A DNA stretch of 64,000 nucleotides, taken from NCBI GenBank assembly GCA_037954665.1, contig JBBMOL010000247.1, positions 682,001-746,000 on the forward strand. Direction: 5' to 3'. The notes beneath the pieces were generated by a model. The model made no database searches. It worked only from the letters and a program-made list of their open reading frames with translations, and was not told the origin of the DNA. Source of the DNA: Laguncularia racemosa. Its lineage: Eukaryota; Streptophyta; Magnoliopsida; Myrtales; Combretaceae. Positions 22,036 to 33,210 of the stretch are shown piece after piece (position 1 is the first letter of the stretch; every line of letters starts with the position of its first letter). Made by a program: the position numbers and the translations under genes.

Positions 22036-23388
22036 ATGTCAAATGATAGTGCGAATGGTGGGATTGGCAATGAGGCCAGTAGTTAGGCTAGAGGAGGTCA
22101 GGGTTATTGTGCTGCAAGTGGAAGAACACTAGAAGAACAATTACAGGATCTCACCACTATTGTTGCTACATTAACAACACAGGTAGATCAAATGACGATG
22201 CCACAACCACCAGCGGCAAACCCTCAAGCACCCCTACCTCGGGTAGCCCATCAAAATGTTCGTAGGGCAGGAGTTGTTGGAGGCAATAGGGTTAGGAGGA
22301 TGGAAGGTGATTATCATGCTTTTAGGGAGGAAAGGGACGATAATTTTGAAAATGAGCCTTACCCTAATCGTGAGTTCAAATCGCCTTGGGGCTTAGAATA
22401 TGTGAAATTGCAGATGGCTTCATTTGCTAGAAGGGGTTCTACAGAAGATTACTTGGATTGGGAGGATAAGGTCGAGGGCCTATTTAAGTGCTATGAGATT
22501 AATGATTGCACTTGGGTTCGTCTTGTAAATGTAGAATTTACAAGCTATGCTGCCTTATGGTGGAAGAATCTTGTGGTTAGCAAACAAAGAGATGGTGATG
22601 CTAATATACATACCTAGAGGGAAATGAAACGAGTAATGAGAAAAAGGTTTATACCAGAGCACTATAGGTAAGAGTTGTTTATGAGATTCCAAACCTTGAG
22701 GTAGGGAGGTAAAACAGTTGATGATTATATACAAGAGTTTAAGACACTAATGATCAGATGTGGGTTAGTCGAACCTCCTGAGTAAACCCTAGCATGATTT
22801 GTGTCAGGGTTAAAGTATGAAATTGCTTGCATTGTAGAGCTCCAAAGTTATAACACATTAGATGAGGTCATCTAGCTAGCTCTAAAAGTAGAGAGACAGA
22901 GGTGATCCAACCCTTTTTTAGCAGCGAGCAATAGGTATGGAACTTCTACCAAACCTCATGGATTAGATGGTCAGCAAGGTGAACAAAAGGGAATAAGGGA
23001 AAATGATAAGTCTATGGACAAAATTACAACTACTACTAATAGGGAGAGGGAAAGTTTTTGAAAGGAAAAAGAGTTTATTAGAGCTAATATCAAACAAATA
23101 GTGCCAGGGACAACCAGTGGAAAGAAGCATCAAATTAAATGTTTCAAATGCATAGGTTTTAGACACATAGCTGCTCAGTGTCCCAACAAAAGGGTGATGA
23201 CTGTTATGGAGGGAAACAGTGAGGATGGTCAAGAAGTAGTTAAGCCTACAGATTTGTTAATAGTACTAAAGGAGTATTATGATGATCATGACGCTGAAAC
23301 ACATGAAGAGAAGGGAAATAATAAATATCTATCTATTAATGTGTTACGCAAGGTTATGACTATATCTCTAAATGCCGAAGACGTATAG
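22036..23388 (+). pseudogene. Element D gag (broken)
   Basis: The start is ATG 22036 (MSNDSANGGIGNEASS), chosen because C and F begin alike. TAG follows near 22084. The frame carries GRTLEEQLQDLTTIVATL, EYVKLQMASFARRGSTEDYLDWE and YAALWWKN, then stops near 22615, 22669, 22702 and others. A zinc knuckle IKCFKCIGFRHIAAQC lies at about 23131-23178 and an acidic linker with YLSINVLRKVMTISLNAEDV ends at a TAG at 23386. Gag would form the particle that packages element RNA. Confidence 0.86.
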
Positions 23389-23785
23389 AAGGAAAACCTA
23401 TTCCATACTCCTTGTCAGGTTCAAGGTAATTTGTGTGTTCTTTTTATTGATGGTGGAAGTTGCACAACTATAATAGCTACTGCAATAGTAAAAAGATTGC
23501 AACTAGTCACTAGTCCCCATCCTCATCCCTATAAATTACATTGGCTGAATGAACGGGGTAGTTTGCATGTTACTTAGAGAGCTAAGGTACCTTTCAGCAT
23601 AGGAGATAGATACCATTATGAAATTGTTTGTGATGTTCTTCCTATGTGCACATTTCATATACTATTGGGTAGACCTTGGCTATTTGAGAGGAGAGTAGTG
23701 CATGATGGGCTTAGAAACACCTATGTGTTTCACAAGGATGGAGAACAAGTTATCTTGAATCCTATGTCACTAGTTGAGGTATAGG
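23389..23785 (+). pseudogene. Element D protease
   Basis: Retropepsin-like domain in the gag frame: ENLFHTPCQVQG, FIDGGSCTTIIAT (catalytic motif present), PHPYKLHWLNE, a TAG near 23575, then VPFSIGDRYHYEIVCDVLPM, ILLGRPWLFERRVVHDG and VILNPMSLVEV followed by a stop. About 130 bp further the purine tract GGCCTAAGGAGA and 3' LTR begin, so pol is absent. Confidence 0.85.
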
Positions 23786-23919
23786 AGTTCCATGAACAGA
23801 TCAACAAAAAATACAAGACAATCAAGACGTCAGGGTGACAAACATATGTAGGCTAAAGTTTTCAGTCTAGGAAAAGACTCATTAAATTTAAGGGCAAATC
23901 TTCCATAGGCCTAAGGAGA

Positions 23920-24613
23920 TGATGGGAGTCAAACCTCTTGACCTAGCATTATGAAATCTTCTCAAACAAAAGGAACTAAGACATTTCACATATTGTCTTT
24001 ATTTATTTGATGTAATTTGTTTTGCATTTCAACAGGTACATTTGTCGATTTTACAAAAGGGCGAACCAACACACTAATTTCAAGTGTGTAAGCTATACTT
24101 GAAACCTTCAAAGATAAGAGGAACCGGCCTTATTTCACTTGCATTTCACTTGGAGAAAATCGGCCATCTTCGCCTCATTCTACGTGGATAAATTGGTTCT
24201 TTAAATGCTCTTTAGGACTGGTTTTTACTCTATTTTACATGGTTGTAATTTGCTTCTTTAGAATAGGGTATAAATACTTGTTAATCAGGTTTTGTAAATG
24301 ACTTTGACACGTTGATTTTCAGATATTGAACTGTAAGGGGACACTCCTTTTCACACAAATATCTCTTATCATTTCTTCTTGAAGTGTGGCGAGTGGGATT
24401 TGATTTTGTTATGTGTAATATCAACAATATCAAATCAATCCTAATTCCAACTAGTGCATAACATCTGGTGAGGAATTAGTTCTTCTTTTCTATCTCTTCT
24501 TCACGTAAATTAGGGTTTCATTTTTAATTTAAGGTTCATGTTGTTTTGATTGTTTATTATTCAATTGAATCTTCAATTACCTTGTGAACTTGTAATCGAT
24601 CTTAAGCACATCA
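23920..24613 (+). repeat. Element D 3' LTR
   Basis: TGATGGGAGTC to GCACATCA, 694 bp, followed by CTTTC. Confidence 0.9.
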
Positions 24614-24618
24614 CTTTC

Positions 24619-25176
24619 ACTTAGCACGGCCATGTTGGAGGTTGTGTAGCTCAACACAACCATTACACGATCGTGTTAAAAGGTCGTGTATATCTCAATG
24701 GATTTTGAGTTCAACACAATTCAAACATGATCATGTAGATAGGTCATGTATCTCTTAGTTTCAACATGGGGGCAACACGACTGTATTGGTAGGTTGTGTA
24801 TCTCTCGGTATATGTTTTGTGTTCAACACAACGGTAACATGATCATGTTAGATGGTCATATATCTCTTGGTATGTCATAGCTTATCAACATAGGAGCAAC
24901 ACGACCATATTGGATGGTCATATATCTCTTGGGTTTACATGGTTGAAACATGGCCATGTTGGGAGGCTGTGTATCTCACAGTAAAGCCCTATGAACCTTA
25001 CTTTTCTTTTATCAATGCATCTAATCTCCTAATTTTCTAATCTTAAGCTTAAGTAAATCCTAAAACATAAATTATAATTCCTTGCTTGGTTCTAATTACG
25101 CTTTAAACTCTAAATTTAATGACTTTCGTACTTGTTCAATCCATCCTTAAACCCAATTCCTATTTGTGGTGTTACA
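24619..25176 (-). repeat. Probable Tekay/Del-like LTR in reverse orientation, right piece, with tandem palindromes
   Basis: Read on the - strand, this begins TGTAACACCACAAATAGG at 25176, preceded by the purine-rich CCTAAGGAGACAT. TGTAACACC after a purine tract is the common start of plant Tekay/Del LTRs. Bases 24619-24985 hold about six units of 55-65 bp, each with a palindrome of the type ACACGATCGTGT or ACATGATCATGT followed by GTRTATCTC. The LTR would continue at 19529-19197 after removal of D. No matching partner LTR is visible, so this stays tentative. Confidence 0.4.
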
Positions 25177-25772
25177 ATGTCTCCTTAGGTCAACTTAGGT
25201 TTGCCTTGAATGAGTTCTCTCTCCTTATCTCACTATAGGCTACCATTGTAAAAGTGTGCAAAAATGAGAACCTTAGGTCAGTTCACTTATATAGTCTCGT
25301 CAGGAAAAGACAAAACTACCCTCATCTTTTATCCTTATTTACATGATTGTCCATGCTCTTATATTATTTATTTATTCATTTACTTAATAACTATAATTAG
25401 ATAAATGTGTGCATAATAATTTTCGAACCATGTATTACATTATCTTTGCTCTCTTAAATGCCATGACTAACATTAGGAATACTTGTTATACCCAAACTTT
25501 GCACAAATACAAAAAGTTGAAGGTTAACACAATGATTTCTTCTACTAAAGAAGATATAGAAGGGGTGTCGGTTCCCCATTGTTATATGCTTGTGATTCAA
25601 GCTCAAATTACAAATCTAATACCCATAAGGAGATAGATACTAGCAACTCAACAAATGTCATCTTCCTCAAAGCATACACTCAATGAAAGCTAAGTTATCT
25701 ATTTCACTTAAACATTGTCAGAATAGTTTAAATGCCTTTAACAACCAGCCCATGAAGGCAACAGAGGTTATA
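25177..25772. other. Unassigned AT-rich sequence between LTR fragment and element F
   Basis: No coding frame or clear repeat recognised. It is contiguous with 30300 once element F is removed. Confidence 0.5.
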
Positions 25773-26612
25773 TGATGTGCTTTAATTCCCAAGTACAAGC
25801 ACATAATACAAGTGAAGAATCAATTACACAATTAGTACTCAATATGGCGTGATGAACTTGATTCCAAATACGCAAATACCAAATGGATATAAGAACAAAC
25901 AAGTATGTGATCTTCAATGGAAGAACACACAATTAAACTAGGATTCAATTTCAAATTGAACTAATCGAATCAGAAAAATATAACCCCAATTCATGTGATT
26001 GAACAAGTAACCACAAATTATACCTAGATATTACTCACTAAACATAATTTATTAAACAACAAAAGTAAGATTGATGTACCTCACAATCTACTCTTGTTAA
26101 CTCTTGCTACAATTTCACAAAGAAATTGACAAGAGATCTCTGATTGTAAAGAATGAACCCTCACAGCTAAAGTGTATGTTTATCTCAAAAATATCAAAAA
26201 GCTCCCTAAAAACCCTAGTTAGCAAGTATTTATACTTGCTCCTATTAGGGTAAAAATACACCAAAAATTACAAAGATACCACTTAAGTGACCAATTCCAA
26301 AATCATGAAATACAAGTACAAAATAAAATGGTCGGTTCTCATAAGCAACAATTACAAATATAAATGGTCTTCAAGTGGCCAGTTCTTCACTTCAATTGAA
26401 CAAATTGTAGGCTGTTGGATGTGACTCCAAGAATGTCCCGCAGGTTGATCCTTAGTGCATGTTATTTGGCCATCTTGTAAAACCGATAAATGTACCTGCT
26501 AAAGTGCAAAATCAAACATTATTAGATAACATGTAGCCATATGTAGATGTCTGGGCTCATGCATCCAAGTCAAGTTTCCCCACTACTGGAACTAGAGGGT
26601 AGATTCCCATCA
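25773..26612 (-). repeat. Element F 3' LTR
   Basis: On the + strand TGATGTGCTTTAA to TTCCCATCA. TATA palindrome AGCAAGTATTTATACTTGCT at 26221-26240. Confidence 0.9.
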
Positions 26613-27142
26613 TCTCCTTGGGCCTCTAAAAGATTTCCCCTCAAATCTATGGGGTCTTCTCTTAGACTGAAACCTAGTGTTTGTGTTTGCTTGTTGTCTG
26701 GACGTTTAGAAGAGTCAGAGGTGTTTCTAATTTGTTCTTGGAAAGAGCGCACCTCAGATGGAGACGTAGGAGTCAAGACTATCTATGTACCCTCCTTTTG
26801 AAACATGTAAGTGTTTCTAAACCCATCATATAATACCTTTCTATCAAATAACCAGAGTCTACCTAACAATAACTGAAAAGCATACATAGGAAGCACATCA
26901 CAGATAATCTCATCATTGTATTTATCTCTTATACTAATTGGCACCTTTGCCCTCTGTATAACATACAGACTACCTCAGTTATCCAACCAATGCAATTTCT
27001 AAGGGTTAGGATGCGGGCTAGTATCTAGTTGTAAGTTATCTACTAATGCAGCAAATATGACATTAGTGCAACTACCACCATCAATGAAAAGCACACAAAG
27101 GTTACCTCGAATCTAACAAGGTGTATGGAATAGGTTCTCCCT
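26613..27142 (-). pseudogene. Element F protease, linker and polypurine tract
   Basis: The - strand in broken frames has GEPIPYTLL, then HWWW-type remains of the DGGSC motif, VPISIRDKYNDEIICDVLPM and LLLGRLWLFDRKVLYDG. Then comes IVLTPTSPSEVRSFQEQI, a linker, and RGNLLEAQGDDGN across the purine tract AGAGGCCCAAGGAGA and into the LTR. There is a single SPSEV unit here, without the expansion seen in B and C. Confidence 0.75.
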
Positions 27143-28464
27143 CTATATGTCCCAAGCATTTAGAGATAAAGTCAAAACCCTACGCAATACATTAGTAGGT
27201 AAGTAATTTTCACCCTTTTTGTCCTCATGTATCTCAACGTTTTGATCATCATAATACTCATGCAAGGCTATGGATAAATATGTACGCTCGATAGCTTCTT
27301 CCTCATCTTCTTCTTCTTCGGTGCCCTCCATAAAAGTCATTACTTTTTTATTGGGACATTGTGTAGCCATATGTCCAAATCCCATGCATTTGAAATATTT
27401 AATCTAGCGCATCTTCCCACTAGTTGACCCCGATAGTGTCTGCCTAACATCAGATCTAACTACCTCTTTGCCTTTCCTAGAAAAAATTTTCTCCTTTTCT
27501 ATGCTAGGGATAACTCTATCTATAGCCCTGGTATGTTTGCCTACTCCCTTTGGTCCACCTAACTGACCATCGGCCTATGGGTTTAGTAGTAGTACTAGGC
27601 CTATTACTAGTGACCTGTAATGGATTAGATCGCCTTTGCCTTTCCACTTTCAAGGCTAACTGTATAGCCTCATCAAGTGTACTATACCTTTGCAACTCAA
27701 CAACACAGGCTATCTCATATTTCAACCTAAATACAAAATGTGCTAAGGTTTGCTCAGGAGGCTCTGCTGATCCACATCTAATCATTAATGTCTCAAACTC
27801 CTGGACATAGTCATCCACTGTTTTGCCTCCCTGTCTCAATGTTTGGAGACGCATAAATATTTCCTGCCTATAGTGCTCAGGAATGAACCTTTTCCTCAAA
27901 ACCCATTTCATGTCTCTCCAGGTGTATATTTCAGCCTCTCCATTCCTAAGCCTACTGATCACCAGATTCTTCCACCACAAGGCGACATAACCTATGAACT
28001 CTACAACTGCAAGACGAATCTTAGTGTTATCATCAATCTCATAACACTCAAAAAGGCCCTCAACCTTATCCTCCCAATCCAGGTAATCATCTGCTGAGCC
28101 CTTACCATCAAATGAAGGCATTTACAGTTTCACATATTCTAGTCCCCTAAGTGGCCTGAAATCCCTGTTCGGGTATAGATTAACCACAAAGTTATCATCT
28201 TTCTCCTCTTTAAGAGCATGATGATCTCCTTCCCATATTTCCTCCTACTCCTCCCTCCTTTAAAACATTCTGAGAAGCTACTCTAGGTGATTAATGGTTG
28301 TGGGCCATCCTATCAATCCTTATTGCTAGTGTAGCAATAATAGTAGTAAGGTCCTAAAGCTATTCCTCCAAAGTTCTCCAGCCTACAGTACGATGACCCT
28401 GTCCTCCACCAACTTGGCTATTAGCCTCATTGCTAATTCCCCCATTCACACTATCATTCGACAT
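27143..28464 (-). pseudogene. Element F gag (broken)
   Basis: The start is the ATG at 28464 (MSNDSVNGGISNEANSQ). After stops near 28370, an open stretch 28121-27516 encodes MPSFDGKGSADDYLDWEDKV, YVALWWKNLVISRL, WVLRKRFIPEHYRQEIF and LQTLRQGGKTVDDYVQEFE. The zinc-knuckle region (FKYFKCMGFGHMATQCPNKK type, about 27400-27340) and an acidic linker with YLPTNVLRRVLTLSL follow. This is the best-preserved capsid region among the gag-only elements. Confidence 0.86.
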
Positions 28465-29467
28465 AGTTGTGGATTTGATTTGTCGAATTACAAAGATAGT
28501 CCAAAACAATGTAGTACACTCCCTTCCCTACAACCACACTTCAACTACCACACAACAACCAAATAACCTACAAAAGTAAACACAAAAACTCCACTTAACT
28601 TCACACACTTCTACTCTTCAATTATGGCAACAACAAATTGGTGCAATAATTAAACACTCTTCCAAATAGTAGGTTATTGAATTTAACTAAGCAAGTTTTC
28701 AAGCATCAATACATAATAACTCCCACACTTTAATGCTTGCTTTTGAAATCTAAATTTTAACCACTATAACTCCCTTTTTAATCACGGCAAATACACATAC
28801 TTCCACTTCCACGTGTAGCATCCTTTTCACCACAACACACACAACACAACACGTTGTAACACTCTTCACAACACAAACTCACAACACATTGTAACACCCT
28901 TCATAACACAACTTACTCCGCCACACACACACCTCAATCACGATGCAAGCTTCAAGCACAACTCCACTTACACTTCACGGCTCAACAAATTCAAATACTA
29001 CTCTTAATGCAACTTCTCCAAAAATGGTAAGAAGCAATTCAAAATTCAAATAACATTCAATCAATACTACACAATAACTTCTTCAAACTTAATGAATGTG
29101 TTTGAATTTCAAATAATTTCCCTATTCTCCACGCAAGGCAAATATGAAAATTGCAAATGACACTCCTTAATTTCTGAAAACAGGAACAAGTAATTCACTA
29201 TTCTTTGTCTCAATGAATGTAACTTCAATTCTGAACAAGCATAAAGGAAACACACCTCCTTCCTTCATGGAAAGTTCAAGAAGATAAAGGCTACTATAAG
29301 TACTCCACGTCTACTTCAACAACACAATTACAATGCAACAAAAACCACAATCAGCTACTACAATCTCACTTCAACAATTCGGATCAGGAAGTTAATTCAC
29401 GAACCTTAAATGTCAAATGAAGTTCATGCAATTCCTTTTCTCAAAACCATGCTCTGATACCAAATTA
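28465..29467 (-). other. Element F leader with primer binding site
   Basis: CA-rich on the + strand (GT-rich in element sense), non-coding. The primer site TGGTATCAGAGC on the - strand is at 29451-29462, a perfect match to the standard site. Confidence 0.8.
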
Positions 29468-30294
29468 TGATGTGCTTTGATTTCCAAATACAAGTGAAGA
29501 ATTAATTACACAATTAGTACTCAAAATGGCATGATGAACTTGATTCCAAATACGTAAATACCAAATGGATGTAAGAACAAACAAGTATGTGATCTTCAAT
29601 GGAAGAACATGCAATTGAATTAGGATTCAATTTCAAATTGAACTAATCAAATCAGAAAAATACAACCCTAATTCACGTGAATCAATAAGTAACCACAAAT
29701 TGTACCTAGATATTACTCACTAAACACAATTTATTAACACAATAAAAATAAGATTGATATGACTCACAATCTACTCTTGTTGATTCTCACCACAATTTCA
29801 CAAAGAAATTGATAAGAGATCTTTGATTGTAAAAGATGAAACCTCACGGCCAAAGTGTATGTTTTTCTCAAAAATATCAAAAAGCTCTCTAAAAACCCTA
29901 GTTAGCAAGTATTTATACTTGCTCATATTAGGATAAAATACACCAAAAATTACAAATATACCACTTAAGTGACCGATTCCAAAATCATAAAATATAAGTA
30001 TAAAATAAAATGGCCGGTTCTCATAAGCAACAATTACAAATACAAATGGTCTTCAAGTGGCCAGTTCTTCACTTCAATTGAACAATTTGTGGGTCGTTGG
30101 ATGTGACTCCAAGAATGTCCCGTAGGCTGATCCTTAGTGCATGTTATTTGGCCATCCTATAAAACCGATAAATGTACCTCCTAAAGTGCAAAATCAAACA
30201 TTATTAGATAACATGTGACCATATGTGGATGTTTGGTCTCATGCATCCAAGTCAAGTTTCCCCACTGCTGGAACTATAGTGTGGATTCCCATCA
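29468..30294 (-). repeat. Element F 5' LTR
   Basis: On the + strand TGATGTGCTTTGA to TTCCCATCA, 827 bp. TATA palindrome at 29904-29923. Confidence 0.9.
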
Positions 30295-30299
30295 TTATC

Positions 30300-30943
30300 A
30301 CCCTACCTGTAGAAATCAGTGATACTAAAATAAAAATAAAAGCCCCTTCAAATTTTTCAATAGTAGATGTGTGGTTACCTTATGATGTTATCCTTTACTG
30401 ACCTACATAGAACTCAATTGAGATGATAAGCTCCACTAGGAAATTAAAAGCTAAGTCTAACCCTTGCAAGGGTCCAAGAGTACAAGGGAGATCAATAGTT
30501 AGCAAGGTTGTGCTATGTGAAAGCTTTATCCTATGAACAAGTGCTATAAGTAGAAGAAGACCAAAGAAATCAACCCAAGTTTAGGGGAGAGCCTACTAAA
30601 CCAACTAAAAGAATACAAATAGCAATGAGTTATTGATTTTCTTCAAGCAAACATCAATGTTTTGCTTAGTCTCCATTTGACATGTTAGGCATTCCCTTTA
30701 AGATATTTATACCCCACCTTAATATTGATCTAACTACCAAAGTCATGTAACAAAAGAAGTAACATTTTGTTTCAAAGCACTAAGCAACAATTGAAGAGGA
30801 GGTGCAAAAATTATTGAAAGTAGGCTTTATCTAGGAAGAGTACTACCTAACGTAGCTGGCAAATGCTACCTTAGTAGAAAAATCCAATGGGAAGTAGTGA
30901 ATGTACATTAACTTCACTAATCTCAATAAGGCTTGCGCTAAAA
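30300..30943 (+). pseudogene. Tat-lineage gypsy relic: protease end and RT start
   Basis: With stops and shifts, the + strand gives the Tat-type order: a CKGPRVQEYKGDQ-like protease end, then SPFDMLGIPFKIFIPHLNID, EEEVQKLLKVGFI and LANATLVEKSNGK, then INFTNLNKAC. These match the usual Tat/Athila-side RT start (DMPGI.. EVEKLL.AGFI.. NGKWRMCVDFTDLNKAC). There are many stops in every segment, so it is an old copy. The frame ends at 30943, where a different sequence starting TGATGGG begins. Confidence 0.72.
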
Positions 30944-31985
30944 TGATGGGAATCAATATATTAGGCTCGTCACTTAAGCTTATGCTCAAGGATTACAAAA
31001 CTTGATGCAAAGGATTCTGACTAGCCACTTACATGGAGATGAGTTTTTGCTCACCCAAGGCTAAGAAGCCTCCCACTTCTCAACTCACCTCGACTTCTCA
31101 CTTGTTATGCTCTTCTCACTTGAAGCCGAGGGCATAGAGACACTATCCAACCCGAGCATTATAGAAGAAGTCATCACTAGATCTCTTGACCTCAGATAAC
31201 TTAGGCCAACCTACCCCATCACCTATGGACTAGCCTTGAAGCTGACATGACCACCATCCAACCTATTCTCTTTAAATAAATCCCTTGGAAAGCCTAACTA
31301 TCCAATACAGTTTTGTCTTGCCTTTTCTATTAGTAACATAACCAATGCCTAATAGACACATGTCTTTGACACTTAATAGCTGCACGCATTCCTATGAATA
31401 TTTCTTTTATCTTTTACTCTTTTTAGCCCTATTGTAATATTCTAAATAAGGTATTTTTATGTGTACTTATTTAGTTCTTGCACCCATTGTATTGTAACCC
31501 TAAGGATTTACTATAAATAGCTCCATTTATGTAAGCCACACATCCTCTTTCAAATATAGAAATATTACTTTCTTCCATTTGTGGGTTCTACTCTCAAATG
31601 TCACTTTTATGAGCCCCTTTAGCAAGAATTGTGGCAAGTAATCATAATCACATCTCTTGACTCAAATTGAATCTTGATTAAGTCACGTGTTGCTTGTGTC
31701 GTATGTCATATCCATTCAAGTTACTCACAGCTTAGCTCAAACCCTTCATCCCATGTTGATTTCCTCCATATTCAGAAGGACTCATTTCATAATTAGCTTC
31801 CTAGTTAGTGCCTTAATGAATACTTAGCTCATAGGCATATCACAGAAATTGCTTTCGCTTCCTAAGGATCGAGCAGCTCTTTGACTCAACCTCAAGGTAT
31901 GTACTTTTAAGCTTCATAGACACCTTTTTAGGCTATAATTAGGTAAGGATGCATGTGCTTAATCAGGTCCATAATTCTTTTCTCA
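30944..31985 (+). repeat. Probable solo LTR or fragment inserted in the Tat RT
   Basis: Begins TGATGGGAATCAATATATTAGG, exactly where the RT frame breaks, and the RT resumes near 31986 about 55 residues later. It has a TATA context (ACTATAAATAGCTCC, about 31509-31523) following TTGTAACCCTAAGG. The right boundary and target duplication could not be fixed, and some Tat sequence has been lost. Confidence 0.4.
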
Positions 31986-33210
31986 TTGACTTTAGCGCTT
32001 ATTACTACAAGGTAATGATGCCCTTTAGACTCAAGAATGCTATGGCAACCTACTAACATTTGGTGACAAGGATGTTGAAGCCTCAAATAGGACATAACAT
32101 AGAAGCCTACGTGGATGATATGACTATCAAGAGCAGAAAAACCTGAAGAGTAATGGGTTGACCTCTAAAACACTTTTTGGATGATTAGATAATATAACCT
32201 GAAATTGAATCATTAAAAATATGTCCTTAGAGCAACAATTAGCAATTTTTTAAGGTATATGGTTACAAAACAGGGAATAGAGACACCCCAAAAAGATTTA
32301 AGCCATGCTAAATATGTAAATCCCTAAGAACATTGAAGAAGTCTAGAGACTAACTAGAAGAATAGCAGTATTAAGTACTTCAAAACTTTAAAGAACCTGA
32401 CGAACTTCCAGTGGACCGATTAGTGTCAGAACGCCTTCGACAAGTTAAAAATGTTCCTTAATTCCCTACCGTTCCTCTCCAAAGTTATATATGGATATGA
32501 GTTATACTTATACCTCTCAATCAGCAGCAAGACCCTTTCTTTAGTGCTTGTCTGAACACAGGGCAAAGAGCACCAACCAGTTTATTATGTTACCCACATC
32601 TTGTAGGCCTTTGAAATGAGGTATTTGAAGCTTGAGGAGTTCATACTAATGGTAGTCATCTCTACTCAAAAGCTTAAACCGCATTTTGAAGCTCACGAAT
32701 AGTCATTCTAGCCTTCCAACCACTTCATCAAATATTATATGAGCTTAAAACCTCGAGCTAAATGATCAAGTATGGTTTAGAACTTAGCATGTATAGAATC
32801 TAATTCAAACGTCGTGAAGCCATCAAAGAATAAGTCCTTGCAGACTTCATTGCTGAGTTAACTACAAAGCAAGAAGCCTTGAATCAGCTCGATCAACTTA
32901 TGTGGACTCTCCATGTTAATGGATCCTCCACTCAAGGGTGGTGTAGGGCAAGATTGGTGTTAAAGGCATAACACAAAGTGAAAGTTTAGTATGCTCAAAA
33001 TTTTGGGTTCCTAACTAGCAACAACAAGGCTTAGTCTGAAGCTTTGATAGTAGCCATTAAATTAGCCAAAGGGTTCAGTGTAGAGAAATTGTGCAACTAA
33101 CTACACAGAAGATTCATATTCATCTAGACAACCAACCTTTATGGCTGTATCAATGCTAACAAGATGCTACAGTCACTCATAGGCTATGACCCCCTCATTT
33201 ACATTAAGCA
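31986..33210 (+). pseudogene. Tat-lineage gypsy relic: RT end and RNase H domains
   Basis: RT resumes with YYKVM and PFRLKNAMATY, then MLKPQIGHNIEAYVDDMTIKS, which carries the catalytic YVDD. Further on, ADFIAELT and WTLHVNGSSTQGWCRARLVL match the additional RNase H domain typical of Tat elements (the ancestral form is W..HVDGSS..G.GAG..L), with SNNKA*SEALIVAIKLAKG after it. Frames change repeatedly and stops are frequent. No integrase was found after 33210. Confidence 0.72.

Larger units (their letters stand above)
19530..24613 (+). mobile_element. Element D: non-autonomous gypsy element with gag and protease only
   Basis: LTRs at 19530-20226 (697 bp) and 23920-24613 (694 bp). The target duplication is CTTTC (19525-19529 and 24614-24618). 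The first base pair of the 5' LTR has become TA instead of TG. The interior has a primer site, leader, gag and protease, then a purine tract within 150 bp of the end of protease, so there is no room for RT or integrase. The leader is interrupted by solo LTR E. The LTRs differ clearly more than those of A, B or C by eye, so D is older. Confidence 0.9.
25773..30294 (-). mobile_element. Element F: non-autonomous gypsy element with gag and protease only
   Basis: LTRs at 25773-26612 (840 bp) and 29468-30294 (827 bp; the difference is mostly one short insertion near 25790). The flanks are TTATA (25768-25772) and TTATC (30295-30299), a 5-bp duplication with one change. On the - strand it has a perfect primer site, leader, gag with zinc-knuckle remains, protease, then the purine tract at the LTR. 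No RT or integrase. Closest relative in this window is D. Confidence 0.9.

Noticed and set aside
21586..22070. Long open frames on both strands in the leader of D (Val/Cys-rich and His/Thr-rich)
   Set aside because: They come from GT-rich low-complexity DNA that avoids stops; both strands are open and no domain is visible.
24619..24985. CRISPR array
   Set aside because: Units are degenerate, of unequal length and palindromic inside, with no unique spacers, and the context is a plant genome.
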